NCBI GenBank assembly: GCA_945889645.1
Contig: CAMDCA010000012.1
Location: forward strand, 1 to 37,500
Reading direction: 5' to 3'
Source: Rhizobium sp. Q54
GTDB taxonomy: Bacteria; Pseudomonadota; Alphaproteobacteria; UBA2966; CAIVPW01
Length of the DNA: 37,500 bases
The notes below the pieces were generated by a model. The model searched no databases, had not been told where the DNA came from, and saw only the letters and a list, made by a program, of their open reading frames with translations. Positions 17,089-25,485 of this stretch are shown one piece after another. The stretch's first letter is position 1; the number at the start of each line of letters is the position of its first letter. The position numbers and the translations under genes are program-made.

Positions 17089-17708
17089 TGCTGCTGGAGC
17101 GTCTTGGTGCGCGCCGCCACCGCGACCTCGACATCGCCGGCGCCGCGGGCAAACGTGGTACGGCGCTCCGCGGCATGCGCCAGCCGCCCGCGGTCAGCGG
17201 GATCGACGAGGGTCTCCAGCATCGCGCGCCAGCCCTCGACCGCCGCCGGTCCGGCAACGGCGAATGCCTTGGCAAGGCGCTCCTGCTGCACCGCGGACAG
17301 GTCCGTTTCCAGCGTGATGCCCTGTTCGGTCAGGTACAGCGGGCGCCTGCGCTGGTCGCCCTCGTCGCGGATCTGGCGCACCAGTTCGCGCTCCACCACG
17401 TCCTTCAAGACACGCGCCAGGCTTTGCTTGGAGATGCGCAAGATGACGAGCAGGTCGGCGACGGTGAGGCCGGGATTGCGGCCGATGAAGTGGATGGCGC
17501 GGTGGTGCGCGCGGCCCAGTCCAATGCCGGCCAGCATTTCGTCCGGCCCGGCGGTCATGTCGCGATAGGCGAAGAACAAAAGCTCGATCGCCTGGCGCAG
17601 GTCTTCCTCGGCGAAGCCGTGGCGCGAGGCGATGCGCGACGGCCGCTTGTTGTCCGGCAGGGACTTTTCGGCCCGGGGCGAGGAACGCAAGAGTTTTATG
17701 TCAACCAT
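17085..17708 (-). CDS. petP: MarR-family regulator, PetP-like
   Basis: A 207-residue winged-helix regulator. The MarR core is LGRAHHRAIHFIGRNPGLTVADLLVILRISKQSLARVLKDVVERELV, with wing residues RDEGDQRRRPLYLTEQG. The ATG at 17708 sits exactly in the centre of a 9+9-bp palindrome (17697-17717), the likely operator, so the protein probably represses itself. The ribosome site is weak. The next gene is an OmpR regulator overlapping by 4 bp, then a kinase, so a one-component and a two-component regulator are translated together. Divergent from ilvE. Confidence 0.88.
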   Translation of the reverse strand: MVDIKLLRSSPRAEKSLPDNKRPSRIASRHGFAEEDLRQAIELLFFAYRDMTAGPDEMLAGIGLGRAHHRAIHFIGRNPGLTVADLLVILRISKQSLARVLKDVVERELVRQIRDEGDQRRRPLYLTEQGITLETDLSAVQQERLAKAFAVAGPAAVEGWRAMLETLVDPADRGRLAHAAERRTTFARGAGDVEVAVAARTKTLQQQ

Positions 17709-17717
17709 GTTGACATA
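17697..17717. promoter_or_regulatory. Palindromic operator over the petP start codon
   Basis: Arms TATGTCAAC and GTTGACATA are perfect inverted repeats around the trinucleotide cat. The centre is the petP start codon on the reverse strand. The right arm contains TTGACA, a consensus -35 box for ilvE on the forward strand. Size and symmetry are those of a MarR-type operator; binding by PetP is inferred. Confidence 0.7.
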
Positions 17718-17738
17718 TCTTATGCGGTTCGGTACGAC
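17710..17738 (+). promoter_or_regulatory. Candidate sigma-70 promoter for ilvE
   Basis: TTGACA (17710-17715), a 17-bp spacer and TACGAC (17733-17738). The -35 is perfect and the -10 weak (3 of 6). It would give a leader of about 30 nt before the ilvE ATG. The -35 lies in the palindrome, so a bound repressor would block it. Confidence 0.5.
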
Positions 17739-17775
17739 TGGCAACAGAAATCGTTCCGGAAATTGCGAGGCGCAC

Positions 17776-18663
17776 ATGGCGACCACCGCTCCTTATGACG
17801 ACCGCGACGGGGTGATCTGGCACGATGGGCACATGGTGCCGTGGCGCGACGCACGCCTACACGTCCTCACCCACGGCCTGCACTACGCCTCCAGCGTGTT
17901 CGAGGGCGAGCGCGCCTACAACGGCAAGATCTTCAAGCTCGCCGAGCACACCGACCGCTTGTTCGGGTCGGCGAAGATCATGGGCTTCGCGCTGCCCTAC
18001 GACGCCAAGACCATCAGCGACGCGTGCTACGCGGTGATGAAGGCCAACAACATCATCGACGGCTACGTACGCCCGGTGGCGTGGCGCGGCTCCGAAATGA
18101 TGGCGGTGTCCGCCCAGCAGACGCGCATCCACATGGCGATCGCCGCGTGGAGTTGGCCGTCCTACTTCGGCCAGGAAGCGCGCCAGAAGGGCATTCGTCT
18201 CAAGACCGGCCCGTGGCGCCGTCCCGCGCCCGACACCGCACCGGTGCACGCCAAGGCCGCCGGCCTCTACATGATCTGCACCATGTCCAAGCACGCGGTG
18301 GAGAAAGAGGGCTACACCGACGCGATGATGCTCGACTATCGCGGCCAGGTGGCCGAGGCCACCGGCGCCAACATCTTCTTCGCCATGGACGGCAAGCTGC
18401 ACACGCCGACGCCGGACTGCTTCCTCAACGGCATCACCCGCCAGACGGTGATCGAGCTCGCCAGGAAGCGCGGCATGACGGTGGTCGAACGCGCCATCCT
18501 GCCGAGCGAACTCGGCAAGGCGCAGGAAGCATTGCTCACCGGCACCGCCGCCGAAGTGACGCCGATCGGCAGCATCGACGAGCACACCTTCACCGTCGGC
18601 CCGATGACCAAGAAGCTGATCGAGGACTACGACGCCCTGGTGCGCGAAAAGGTCCCGGCCTAG
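17776..18663 (+). CDS. ilvE: Branched-chain amino acid aminotransferase
   Basis: PLP enzyme that interconverts Leu, Ile and Val with their 2-oxo acids, the last step of branched-chain synthesis. The 295-residue product has the class IV fold: LTHGLHYASSVFEGERAYNG at 31-50, the Schiff-base lysine Lys160 in PVHAKAAGLY, then MMLDYRGQVAEATGANIFF with the cofactor-binding Glu, and LLTGTAAEVTPIGSID near the end. ATG 17776 follows GCGAGGCGCAC, a modest ribosome site. Divergent from the petP regulator operon and probably controlled by the palindrome in the gap. Confidence 0.95.
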   Translation: MATTAPYDDRDGVIWHDGHMVPWRDARLHVLTHGLHYASSVFEGERAYNGKIFKLAEHTDRLFGSAKIMGFALPYDAKTISDACYAVMKANNIIDGYVRPVAWRGSEMMAVSAQQTRIHMAIAAWSWPSYFGQEARQKGIRLKTGPWRRPAPDTAPVHAKAAGLYMICTMSKHAVEKEGYTDAMMLDYRGQVAEATGANIFFAMDGKLHTPTPDCFLNGITRQTVIELARKRGMTVVERAILPSELGKAQEALLTGTAAEVTPIGSIDEHTFTVGPMTKKLIEDYDALVREKVPA

Positions 18664-18689
18664 CCAAGGCCAACGCGCCTTCGAACGCT

Positions 18690-18729
18690 AACCCTCCCCC
18701 CTTTGCGGGGGAGGTAGGGTGGGGGGTGC
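18690..18729. repeat. Dispersed GC-rich palindromic repeat, clear copy
   Basis: An ACCCTCCCCC arm, loop ctttgc and arm GGGGGAGG, then tail TAGGGTGGGGGGTG. The same arms and tail recur at 25486-25527, 35552-35588 and, split by the IS element, at 33594-33627 plus 35501-35507. It is intergenic, just after ilvE. Confidence 0.8.
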
Positions 18730-18763
18730 AACCGACTCCGCCCTCGCAGTGAAACTCCCCACG

Positions 18764-19387
18764 ATGCAACCCGCGGCCAAACCGGAGCGCCAGACCAAGA
18801 CCTTCAAAGCCCAGGCTGCGTTCGACGCGTGGATGGCCAAGAACCACGCCAAGACCGACGGGCTGTGGCTGCGCTTCTACAAGAAGGCATCCGGCGTGCC
18901 GACCGTCACCTACGCCGAAGCCGTCGAGGTCGCGCTGATCTGGGGATGGATCGACGGCCAACGCAAATCGTTGGACGCCCAGTCGTTCCTGCAGCTCTAC
19001 ACGCCGCGCCGCAAGCGCAGCCTGTGGTCCAAGATCAACAAGCAGCACATCGCCCGCCTGACCGGGGCCGGACGCATGCAACCGGCCGGTCTGGCCGAGG
19101 TCGAGCGCGCCAAGGCCGACGGCCGCTGGGACCAGGCCTACGGCAACGCCCGCGACATCGAGATGCCCAAGGACTTCCTGCGCGCGCTGGCCAAGGACAA
19201 GCAGGCCAAGGCGTTCTTCGCCGGTCTCAACAAGGCCAACCACTATGCGATCGCCTGGCGCCTGGCGACGGCGGCGAATCCGGAAACCCGCGCCCGGCGC
19301 TTGGCGGCTCTGCTCGCCATGATGGCGGAAGGCAAGGCCGCGCACCCGAGTCCAGCACCGCGCAAGAAGGCGGCGAAAGAGAGTTGA
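18764..19387 (+). CDS. YdeI/OmpD-associated family protein
   Basis: A 207-residue cytoplasmic protein. It contains the family pattern AFDAWMAKNHAKTDGLWLRFYKK, YAEAVEVALIWGWIDGQRK, FLQLYTPRRKRSLWSKINK and AKDKQAKAFFAGLNKANHYAIAWRL, and ends in a basic Lys/Pro tail. Members are loosely linked to peptide/bacteriocin resistance, but no reaction is known. ATG 18764 is chosen because the upstream in-frame region lies in the palindromic repeat. An 83-bp gap separates it from the DGPF/ECF42 pair, with which such genes are often grouped. Confidence 0.85.
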   Translation: MQPAAKPERQTKTFKAQAAFDAWMAKNHAKTDGLWLRFYKKASGVPTVTYAEAVEVALIWGWIDGQRKSLDAQSFLQLYTPRRKRSLWSKINKQHIARLTGAGRMQPAGLAEVERAKADGRWDQAYGNARDIEMPKDFLRALAKDKQAKAFFAGLNKANHYAIAWRLATAANPETRARRLAALLAMMAEGKAAHPSPAPRKKAAKES

Positions 19388-19470
19388 GGCGGGATGTCGA
19401 ATCCAGGCCGGCTCGAACGACTACTTGGTGATCGCGCGCTCTGGGCGTGCGGCATTCAGGAGGAAACCCC

Positions 19471-19821
19471 ATGCGCTACCTGTGCCTGATCTATGACGAG
19501 GAGAAGAAGGCCGCCGGCATGTCCAAGTCGGACGGCGAGGCCATGATGGCCGAGTACGGCGTCTTCACCGACTCGATCAAGAAGAGCGGCCACCTCGTCG
19601 GCGGCGAGGCGTTGCAGCCGTCCACCACGGCAACCACCGTGCGCGTGCGCAACGGCAAGATGTCGTCCACCGACGGGCCGTTCGCCGAAACCAAAGAGCA
19701 GCTGGGCGGCTACTACCTGATCAGCGCCAAGGACCTCAACGACGCGATGAAGGTCGCGGCGCGCATTCCCGCCGCCAAGCACGGCAGCGTCGAAGTGCGG
19801 CCAGTCCTCGAGTTCATGTAA
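19471..19821 (+). CDS. YciI-family DGPF protein
   Basis: A 116-residue ferredoxin-like dimeric protein: MRYLCLIYDEEKK, then the name-giving motif in SSTDGPFAETKEQLGGYYL, then DLNDAMKVAARIPAAKHGSVEVRPV. CAGGAGGAAA before the ATG is a strong ribosome site. DGPF proteins are the conserved neighbours of ECF42 sigma factors, and here the sigma gene starts 7 bp downstream. Their biochemical role is not settled. Confidence 0.92.
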   Translation: MRYLCLIYDEEKKAAGMSKSDGEAMMAEYGVFTDSIKKSGHLVGGEALQPSTTATTVRVRNGKMSSTDGPFAETKEQLGGYYLISAKDLNDAMKVAARIPAAKHGSVEVRPVLEFM

Positions 19822-19828
19822 CGGCTGC

Positions 19829-21067
19829 ATGGCGGACGACGCGGCGCCGCTCGGGCCAGCGGTCGAGGCCGTCTACCGGGCCGAATCGCGCCGCGTCCTC
19901 GCCACGCTCATCCGCCTGCTCGGCGACTTCGATCTGGCCGAGGAGGCGATGCACGACGCCTTCATTGCCGCCGTCGAACAATGGGCCGGCGGAATTCCGG
20001 CCAGTCCGCGCGCCTGGCTGGTGTCGGCGGGGCGCTTCAAGGCCATCGACCGGCTGCGCCGCGATGCGCGCTTCGACAAGTCCGCGGTGGAACTCGCCGA
20101 TCGTCTCGCCCAGGAGGCGGCGGCGATGCCCGAGCCTGACGTCGATATCGAGGACGACCGGCTGCGGCTGATCTTCACCTGCTGCCACCCGGCGCTGGTG
20201 CCGGATGCGCAGGTCGCGCTCACTTTGCGCGAGGTGTGCGGACTGACCACCGAGGAGATCGCGCGCGCGTTTCTGACGCGGCCGCCGACGTTGGCGCAGC
20301 GCATCGTGCGCGCCAAGTCGAAAATCCGCGATGCGCGAATTCCCTACCAGGTGCCGGAACACGCGGAACTGGCGACGCGGCTCGAGGCCGTGCTGCACGT
20401 CGTCTACCTCGTGTTCAACGAAGGCTACGCGGCATCGTCCGGTGCGTCGTTGACGCGCCACGACCTGTCGGCCGAAGCGATCCGCCTCGGGCGCTTGCTG
20501 TGTGAGCTGTTGCCCGACGCCGAGGCCCTGGGACTGCTGGCCCTCATGCTGCTGACCGAATCACGCCGTCCGGCGCGTGCCGCCAACGGCGAGATCGTGC
20601 TGCTCGACGAGCAGGATCGGACGCTGTGGGACCGCGCGTTGATCGCCGAGGGTTCGGCGCTGCTCGATCGCGCCTTGGGGCAGCCCAATGTCGGACCGTA
20701 CGCCCTGCAGGCAGCCATCGCCGCCGTGCACGCCGAGGCGGCATCGGCCGCGGTCACCGGCTGGCCGCAGATCGTCGCGCTGTATGACGTGCTGGTGCGT
20801 GCCGTCCCGTCGCCCGTGGTCGAACTCAACCGCGCCGCGGCGGTCGCCATGCGCGACGGTCCCGCCGCCGAGATGGCCCTGGTCGACGCGCTATTGGAGC
20901 GCGGCGATCTCGACGACTACTGTCCGGCCCACGCAACGCGCGCCGACCTGTGCCGCCGCCTCGGCCGTATGGCCGAGGCGCGCCAATCCTACGACCGCGC
21001 TCTGGCCCTTACGCAGCAAGAGCCGGAGCGTCGCTTCTTTGTGCGCCGTCTCGCCGAGCTCGGCTGA
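19829..21067 (+). CDS. ECF42-type RNA polymerase sigma factor with C-terminal TPR-like domain
   Basis: A 412-residue sigma factor. Region 2 is near 15-80 (VLATLIRLLGDFDLAEEAMHDAFIAAVEQW, SPRAWLVSAGRFKAIDRLRRDARF). Region 4 is near 108-170 (LIFTCCHPALVPDAQVALTLREVCGLTTEEIARAFL, PTLAQRIVRAKSKI). The remaining ~240 residues (YLVFNEGYAASSGASLTRHDLSAEAIRL... AEARQSYDRAL) are the long helical C-terminus of the ECF42 group, which is needed for activity in studied members. No anti-sigma gene is adjacent, as expected for this group. Gene order DGPF then ECF42 is the conserved pair. Confidence 0.92.
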   Translation: MADDAAPLGPAVEAVYRAESRRVLATLIRLLGDFDLAEEAMHDAFIAAVEQWAGGIPASPRAWLVSAGRFKAIDRLRRDARFDKSAVELADRLAQEAAAMPEPDVDIEDDRLRLIFTCCHPALVPDAQVALTLREVCGLTTEEIARAFLTRPPTLAQRIVRAKSKIRDARIPYQVPEHAELATRLEAVLHVVYLVFNEGYAASSGASLTRHDLSAEAIRLGRLLCELLPDAEALGLLALMLLTESRRPARAANGEIVLLDEQDRTLWDRALIAEGSALLDRALGQPNVGPYALQAAIAAVHAEAASAAVTGWPQIVALYDVLVRAVPSPVVELNRAAAVAMRDGPAAEMALVDALLERGDLDDYCPAHATRADLCRRLGRMAEARQSYDRALALTQQEPERRFFVRRLAELG

Positions 21068-21088
21068 CGGTTACTTAGCCAAAGGGTT

Positions 21089-21916
21089 CTATCGGCGGCG
21101 GTAGAGCCGGATGGTGAGCGGCGCCAGCACCGCGGTCAGCACGGCGGGGGCGAGCAGGGCGAGACCGGTCTGCGCCCAGGTCACGCCGCCGCCCATCAGG
21201 CCGCGCATCGCCGTGGTCATCAACGACACCGGGTTGGCCTCGACGAACAGGCGCAGCCAGCCCGGCATGGTGGCGGGGTCAACCATGATGTTGGAGGCGA
21301 ACACCAGCGGCATGATGCCGGTGAAGCCCATTGTCATCACGGTGGACGGCGTGCGCATGACCAGGCCCAGCACCAGAAAGATCCAGCCGATGCCGAAGCC
21401 AATCACCAGCAAGAGCGCGAAGCCGCCGACGACGCCGAGCACCCCGGCCTCCGGCCGGTAGCCGAGCAGGACGCCGACGGTCAGGATGATCAACGAGGCG
21501 ATCGTATGGCGCAGCACGTCGCCCACCATCAGGCCGGCGAACGGCGACAGCGACCAGATCGGCAGCGATCGGAAGCGGTCGAACAATCCCTTGCCAAGGT
21601 CGGTCGAAAGCCCGATGCCCGAGTACATGGCGTTGAACACCACGGTCTGCACCAGGATGCCGGGCAGGAAGACCTGCACGTAGGCCTTGGTCGATCCCGC
21701 CAGCGCGCCGCCGAACACGAACGTGAACAGCAGCGTGAACATGATCGGCGTCATCACCAGGTCGAACAGTTGTTCCGGCACGTGGCGGAACTTGAGGACG
21801 GCGCGCCAGCCGAACGCCATCGCGTTAGACACCGCGCCGGGTGCCGGTGGACGCTGCGCATGCAATACGCCGGACGCGGTGCCGAGCGCCGGGGCTGGAA
21901 TGGTGGTCGTGTTCAT
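21089..21916 (-). CDS. ABC-2 type transporter permease, DrrB-like
   Basis: A 275-residue membrane protein with six hydrophobic segments. The amphipathic start has GWRAVLKFRHVPEQLFDLVMTPIMFTLLFTFVFGGAL, and the family DRFRSLPIWSLSPFAG loop and MPLVFASNIMVDPATMPGWLRLFVEANPVSLM segment follow. These match daunorubicin-type (DrrB) exporters. ATG 21916 overlaps the stop of the ATPase gene (ATGA), so the two are made together. Likely substrate is a hydrophobic drug or lipid; unknown. Confidence 0.92.
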   Translation of the reverse strand: MNTTTIPAPALGTASGVLHAQRPPAPGAVSNAMAFGWRAVLKFRHVPEQLFDLVMTPIMFTLLFTFVFGGALAGSTKAYVQVFLPGILVQTVVFNAMYSGIGLSTDLGKGLFDRFRSLPIWSLSPFAGLMVGDVLRHTIASLIILTVGVLLGYRPEAGVLGVVGGFALLLVIGFGIGWIFLVLGLVMRTPSTVMTMGFTGIMPLVFASNIMVDPATMPGWLRLFVEANPVSLMTTAMRGLMGGGVTWAQTGLALLAPAVLTAVLAPLTIRLYRRR

Positions 21917-22890
21917 CGCTGTGCTCCGTCCGCGGGCGCGCCCTTGCCGGTCAGGGCAAAGAACACTTCGTCCAGGCTGGGCGCCGCCATCGAGAATCCT
22001 TCCAGCAGGATGCCGGCACTGGCTAGCCCTTCGATCGCCGCGCTGGCGGCGGTGGCGGAGGACGCCTTGATCGCCAGTTCGCCGCCCTCGGCGCTGCGCT
22101 GTGCGTGGCCGCCGAGCACGCGCTCAAGCAAGCGCGCGGCCTCATCCACGCGCGCCCGGTCAGCCGGCGTCACATGCAGGAAGCTCGACCCCGTCTGGGC
22201 CTTCAGCTCGCGGCTGGTGCCCTCGGCGATCTTCTTGCCGTGGTCGATGACGGCGATGCGCGCCGCCAGCTGGTCGGCTTCCTCCAGGTACTGCGTCGTC
22301 AGCAGCACCGTGACGCCCTGTCCCGCCAGTTCGCGGATCATCGCCCACACGCTCTTGCGCGCGCCGGGATCGAGGCCGGTGGTCGGCTCGTCGAGGAACA
22401 GCACGTCCGGCGTCACCACCAGCGATGCCGCGACGTCGAGCTTGCGGCGCATGCCGCCCGAATATTCTTTCACCTGGCGCTTCGCCGCGTCGGTCAGCGC
22501 AAACGCGGTCAGCAACTGGTCGGCGCGTGTGCGTGCTGCCGCACCTTTGAATCCCCAAAGCTTGGCGAGCAGGATCAGGTTCCCGCGGCCGGTGAGGTCC
22601 TCATCCAGCGAGGCGAACTGTCCGGTCATGGCGATGGAGCGGCGCACCTCCTGCGGCGCGCGCGTCACATCAAAGCCCATCACCTGCGCAGTCCCGCCGT
22701 CGGGCGTCAGCAGCGTCGCCAGCATGCGCAACAGCGTAGTCTTGCCGGCGCCGTTGGGGCCCAGGACTCCAAAGATCATGCCGCGCGGGACTTCGAGGTC
22801 GATACCATCGACGGCGCGCGTGGCGCCGAATGTCTTCACCAACCCGCGCGCGTTGATCGCGAGGGCAGTGGGGGGCGGGGCTGGCTGCAT
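21913..22890 (-). CDS. ABC transporter ATPase, DrrA-like
   Basis: A 325-residue ATPase with Walker A GPNGAGKTT, Q-loop region (AMTGQFASLDEDLTG), signature YSGGMRRKLD and Walker B VLFLDEPTTGLD. The C-terminal domain (FLHVTPADRARVDEAARLLERV...) is the extra part of the DrrA group. ATG 22890 is chosen because GGAGAG lies 5 bases upstream; a longer frame to 22941 lacks a ribosome site. Operon with the DrrB-like permease; divergent from the cupin gene. Confidence 0.94.
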   Translation of the reverse strand: MQPAPPPTALAINARGLVKTFGATRAVDGIDLEVPRGMIFGVLGPNGAGKTTLLRMLATLLTPDGGTAQVMGFDVTRAPQEVRRSIAMTGQFASLDEDLTGRGNLILLAKLWGFKGAAARTRADQLLTAFALTDAAKRQVKEYSGGMRRKLDVAASLVVTPDVLFLDEPTTGLDPGARKSVWAMIRELAGQGVTVLLTTQYLEEADQLAARIAVIDHGKKIAEGTSRELKAQTGSSFLHVTPADRARVDEAARLLERVLGGHAQRSAEGGELAIKASSATAASAAIEGLASAGILLEGFSMAAPSLDEVFFALTGKGAPADGAQR

Positions 22891-22981
22891 CGGGCTCTCC
22901 TTGCAGTGCGTGCTCGTAGAACAAAAGCGGAACTCGGTCAAGGCGGGGTATGCTCGGTGGCCCGATCAGAAGGTGGGAACC

Positions 22982-23311
22982 ATGGCCGCAATTACCACGG
23001 GAACGATGAGCGCGAACCTCGCTGCCGGCGCGGACGAGCGGATCGACGAATTGGTCCGTGCGCCGGGAGCGCGCATCGAGCGCATCGTTTCGCACGGCCA
23101 CTTCACCAGCCCGGGTGAATGGTACGAGCAGGACCGCAATGAATTTGTGCTGCTAGTTGCCGGTGCGGCGCGCCTGCGCTTCGAGGGAGAATCCAACGAC
23201 CGCATGCTTGACGCCGGGGACTACCTCGACATCCCCGCGCACTGCCGCCACCGCGTCGAATGGACCGATCCTACGCGCCACACCGTGTGGCTGGCGGTGC
23301 ACTACGAATAG
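22982..23311 (+). CDS. Small cupin protein
   Basis: A 109-residue single-domain cupin. It has the metal-site pattern GEWYEQDRNEFVLLVAGAARLRFEG (cupin motif 1, with Glu in place of the usual first His pair) and DYLDIPAHCRHRVEWTD (motif 2, His). Similar proteins start near MSANL, so ATG 23006 is an alternative; 22982 is preferred because AAGGTGGG precedes it. Function unknown, perhaps sugar or small-molecule binding. Convergent with the DUF2892 gene. Confidence 0.8.
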   Translation: MAAITTGTMSANLAAGADERIDELVRAPGARIERIVSHGHFTSPGEWYEQDRNEFVLLVAGAARLRFEGESNDRMLDAGDYLDIPAHCRHRVEWTDPTRHTVWLAVHYE

Positions 23312-23340
23312 TGGGCCAAGCCGGCAAGCGTTGGCGCGCT

Positions 23341-23547
23341 CTAGGGCGCGTTGCGGCGCGTTGAGAGGCCGAGAATGCGGTAGGTCGGGCACCAGCCGAT
23401 CAGGCTGGTCACCAGGAACGCCAGCGCAATGATGCCGAGGATGATGGCCAGCGTGCCCGAAATGGTTCCCATGAAGTAGAGCGCCGCAATGACGACGACG
23501 ATCGCCAGCCGGATCGCCCGGTCGGCGTTGCCCATGTTCTTTTGCAT
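23341..23547 (-). CDS. DUF2892 (YgaP-like) small membrane protein
   Basis: A 68-residue protein: MQKNMGNADRAIRL, then two hydrophobic helices (AIVVVIAALYFMGTISG, LAIILGIIALAFLVTSLIGWC) and CPTYRILGLSTRR. This is the DUF2892 pattern, the membrane part of YgaP without its rhodanese domain; the GWCPTY cysteine is conserved. GTGGGAG lies about 11 bases before the ATG. Role unknown. Confidence 0.85.
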   Translation of the reverse strand: MQKNMGNADRAIRLAIVVVIAALYFMGTISGTLAIILGIIALAFLVTSLIGWCPTYRILGLSTRRNAP

Positions 23548-23602
23548 TGGTCGAACTCCCACTTGGCGGAACCGCTTCGCCGGTTCGCGCACGGATGCCG
23601 CG

Positions 23603-23704
23603 TTAGACGATCGCTTCGACCACCAGGACTACAATCGCAATCGTACCAGCGCACAGGACGCAAGCGAGCACGATCCTGAGCGCCTTTGACCGCGGCAGGC
23701 CCAT
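23603..23704 (-). CDS. Possible 33-residue single-span membrane protein
   Basis: Starting 6 bp after the MFS stop, ATG 23704 opens a frame reading MGLPRSKALRIV, then a hydrophobic span of about 20 residues (LACVLCAGTIAIVVLVV) and EAIV, ending at TAA. The positive N-end and single span are those of small membrane proteins, and the spacing suits translational re-initiation after the exporter. There is no own ribosome site and no family is known to me, so it may be fortuitous. Confidence 0.4.
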   Translation of the reverse strand: MGLPRSKALRIVLACVLCAGTIAIVVLVVEAIV

Positions 23705-23710
23705 GCGGCG

Positions 23711-25375
23711 CTAGGCCCGCGGCGGCGCTGCGGTTGCTGCTGCGGGCGCGGTGCCATCGGCTGGACGGCCCGGCGCGTTGCCGGCGCGCAGCGCCAGTTG
23801 GGGCAGGGCGAGGGTCGCCACCGCCCCGACCGCGGCGGCGATCATCGCGGCGAAGAACACGTCGTCCACCGCGGCGGTGAACCCCGCCTTGATGGCGCCC
23901 AAGAAATGCTCGACCTGCGCGGCGACTTCGGCGCGCTGCGCCTCCGGCACGCGCGTCACCAGTCCGCGGATCACCGCCTGCCCGTTCACCGACAAGATGT
24001 TCTGCACGGCGTTGACGCTCAGGGTGGCGAACTGCGCCGCCTGGCCGCCGGCCCGCGCCAATTGCTGCAGCACCGGGTCGTTGCCCATGCCGGATAGGCT
24101 GTTGGTCAGGCTGTGATTCATCATGCCGCCGAACAGCGCGGTGCCCAGCGTGCCGCCAATGGTGCGGAACATCTGCACCGACGCCGTGACCGTGCCGAGC
24201 TTGGAGTGGTCGAACGCGTTCTGCACGGCGATCAGGAACACCGGGAAGGTCACGCCCAGGCCGACGCCGGTGATCACCATGCGGCCGATCAAGCCGCTGT
24301 GCGACACCTCGGGGGTCATGGTCGAAAGCAGGTACAGGCCGGCGGCCAGCACCGCCATGCCCACGATGCCGAAGATTCGGTACTGGTGCGTGCGGGCGAT
24401 GCCCTGGCCGGTGAGGGCCGCGGCGGCGACCATGCCGAGCATCATCGGTGTCAGCACCAGGCCGGAACTCGTCGCCGAGAATCCGGCCACGCCCTGGCCG
24501 AACACCGGGATGAACAGGATCGCGGCAAACATGCCCATGCCGCTCAACAGCGTCGCCACCGCCATCACCGCGAACGTTCGGTTGGTGAACAGGCTCGGTG
24601 CCAGGATCGGCTCGGCGGCGCGGCTCTCGACAAACACGAACAACGCCAGTCCCACGACGCCGGTCGCCAGCAGGCCGAGGATCTGCGCCGACGCCCAAGG
24701 GTACTCGACGCCGCCCCACACGAAGGCGAGCAGCAGCGGCACCAGTCCGACTGTCAGCAACACGGCGCCGGCGTAGTCGATGGCCGGTTTGCGCGTCGGC
24801 GCCAGCGAGCGCGGGAAGGCGTACAGGATCATGCCGATGGCAACCGCGCCGACCGGCACGTTGACGTAGAAGATCCAGCGCCACGAAAACTGGTCGGTGA
24901 TCCATCCGCCCAGCAGCGGACCGGCGACCGACGCGATGCCGTAGACAGCACCCAGCAATCCCATCCAGCGTCCGCGCTCGGCCGGCGAGAACAAGTCACC
25001 GGGAATGGCGAACGTGTTGACCATCAGCGCGCCGGCGCCGATGCCCTGCAGGCCGCGATACAGAGTCAGCTGCGTCATGTCCTGCGCCGTGCCGGCTAGA
25101 ATCGACGCCGCGATGAACACCACCGCCGCGACGATGAACACGATGCGGCGCCCGAACAGGTCCGACATCTTGCCGGCAATCGGCCCCGACACCGTCGCCG
25201 CCAACATGTAGGCGGTGAACACCCACGACAGATGCGACAGACCCTGGAACTCGGCGACGATGTGCGGCAGCGCCGTGGCGACAATGGTCTGGTCGATCGC
25301 CGCCAGGAACAGCGCGGTCATCGCGCCCGCCATGATCAGCGGCTTGTTGGGTGCAGCGGGGGCGTGCTCAGCCAT
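23711..25375 (-). CDS. MFS multidrug exporter, DHA2 (EmrB/QacA) type
   Basis: A 554-residue inner-membrane drug:H+ antiporter with 14 predicted helices. Marks include the acidic FLAAIDQTIVATALPHIV (motif D1 in TM1), GKMSDLFGRR (motif A loop), LYRGLQGIGAGALM (motif B with the Arg) and GIASVAGPLLGGWITDQFSWRWIFYVNVPVG (motif C, antiporter motif). A long loop near 420-500 and an Ala/Pro-rich tail follow. ATG 25375 is preferred; an in-frame GTG lies four codons upstream. No regulator or membrane-fusion gene is adjacent. Substrates unknown. Confidence 0.94.
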   Translation of the reverse strand: MAEHAPAAPNKPLIMAGAMTALFLAAIDQTIVATALPHIVAEFQGLSHLSWVFTAYMLAATVSGPIAGKMSDLFGRRIVFIVAAVVFIAASILAGTAQDMTQLTLYRGLQGIGAGALMVNTFAIPGDLFSPAERGRWMGLLGAVYGIASVAGPLLGGWITDQFSWRWIFYVNVPVGAVAIGMILYAFPRSLAPTRKPAIDYAGAVLLTVGLVPLLLAFVWGGVEYPWASAQILGLLATGVVGLALFVFVESRAAEPILAPSLFTNRTFAVMAVATLLSGMGMFAAILFIPVFGQGVAGFSATSSGLVLTPMMLGMVAAAALTGQGIARTHQYRIFGIVGMAVLAAGLYLLSTMTPEVSHSGLIGRMVITGVGLGVTFPVFLIAVQNAFDHSKLGTVTASVQMFRTIGGTLGTALFGGMMNHSLTNSLSGMGNDPVLQQLARAGGQAAQFATLSVNAVQNILSVNGQAVIRGLVTRVPEAQRAEVAAQVEHFLGAIKAGFTAAVDDVFFAAMIAAAVGAVATLALPQLALRAGNAPGRPADGTAPAAATAAPPRA

Positions 25376-25485
25376 CGAGGGGGTCACCGATGATCGGTTG
25401 AATTCAAGGGTATGCGGGGCGGGAATATGCGCGGCGCCGAACCCACAGGCAAGCTGGTGGAAAACAGTCGGGGGCGGCGGACGAG

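Noticed and set aside
23711-25099. Plus-strand frames such as 24113-25099 opposite the MFS gene
   Set aside because: His/Gln/Arg-rich shadow translation without hydrophobic pattern or motifs.
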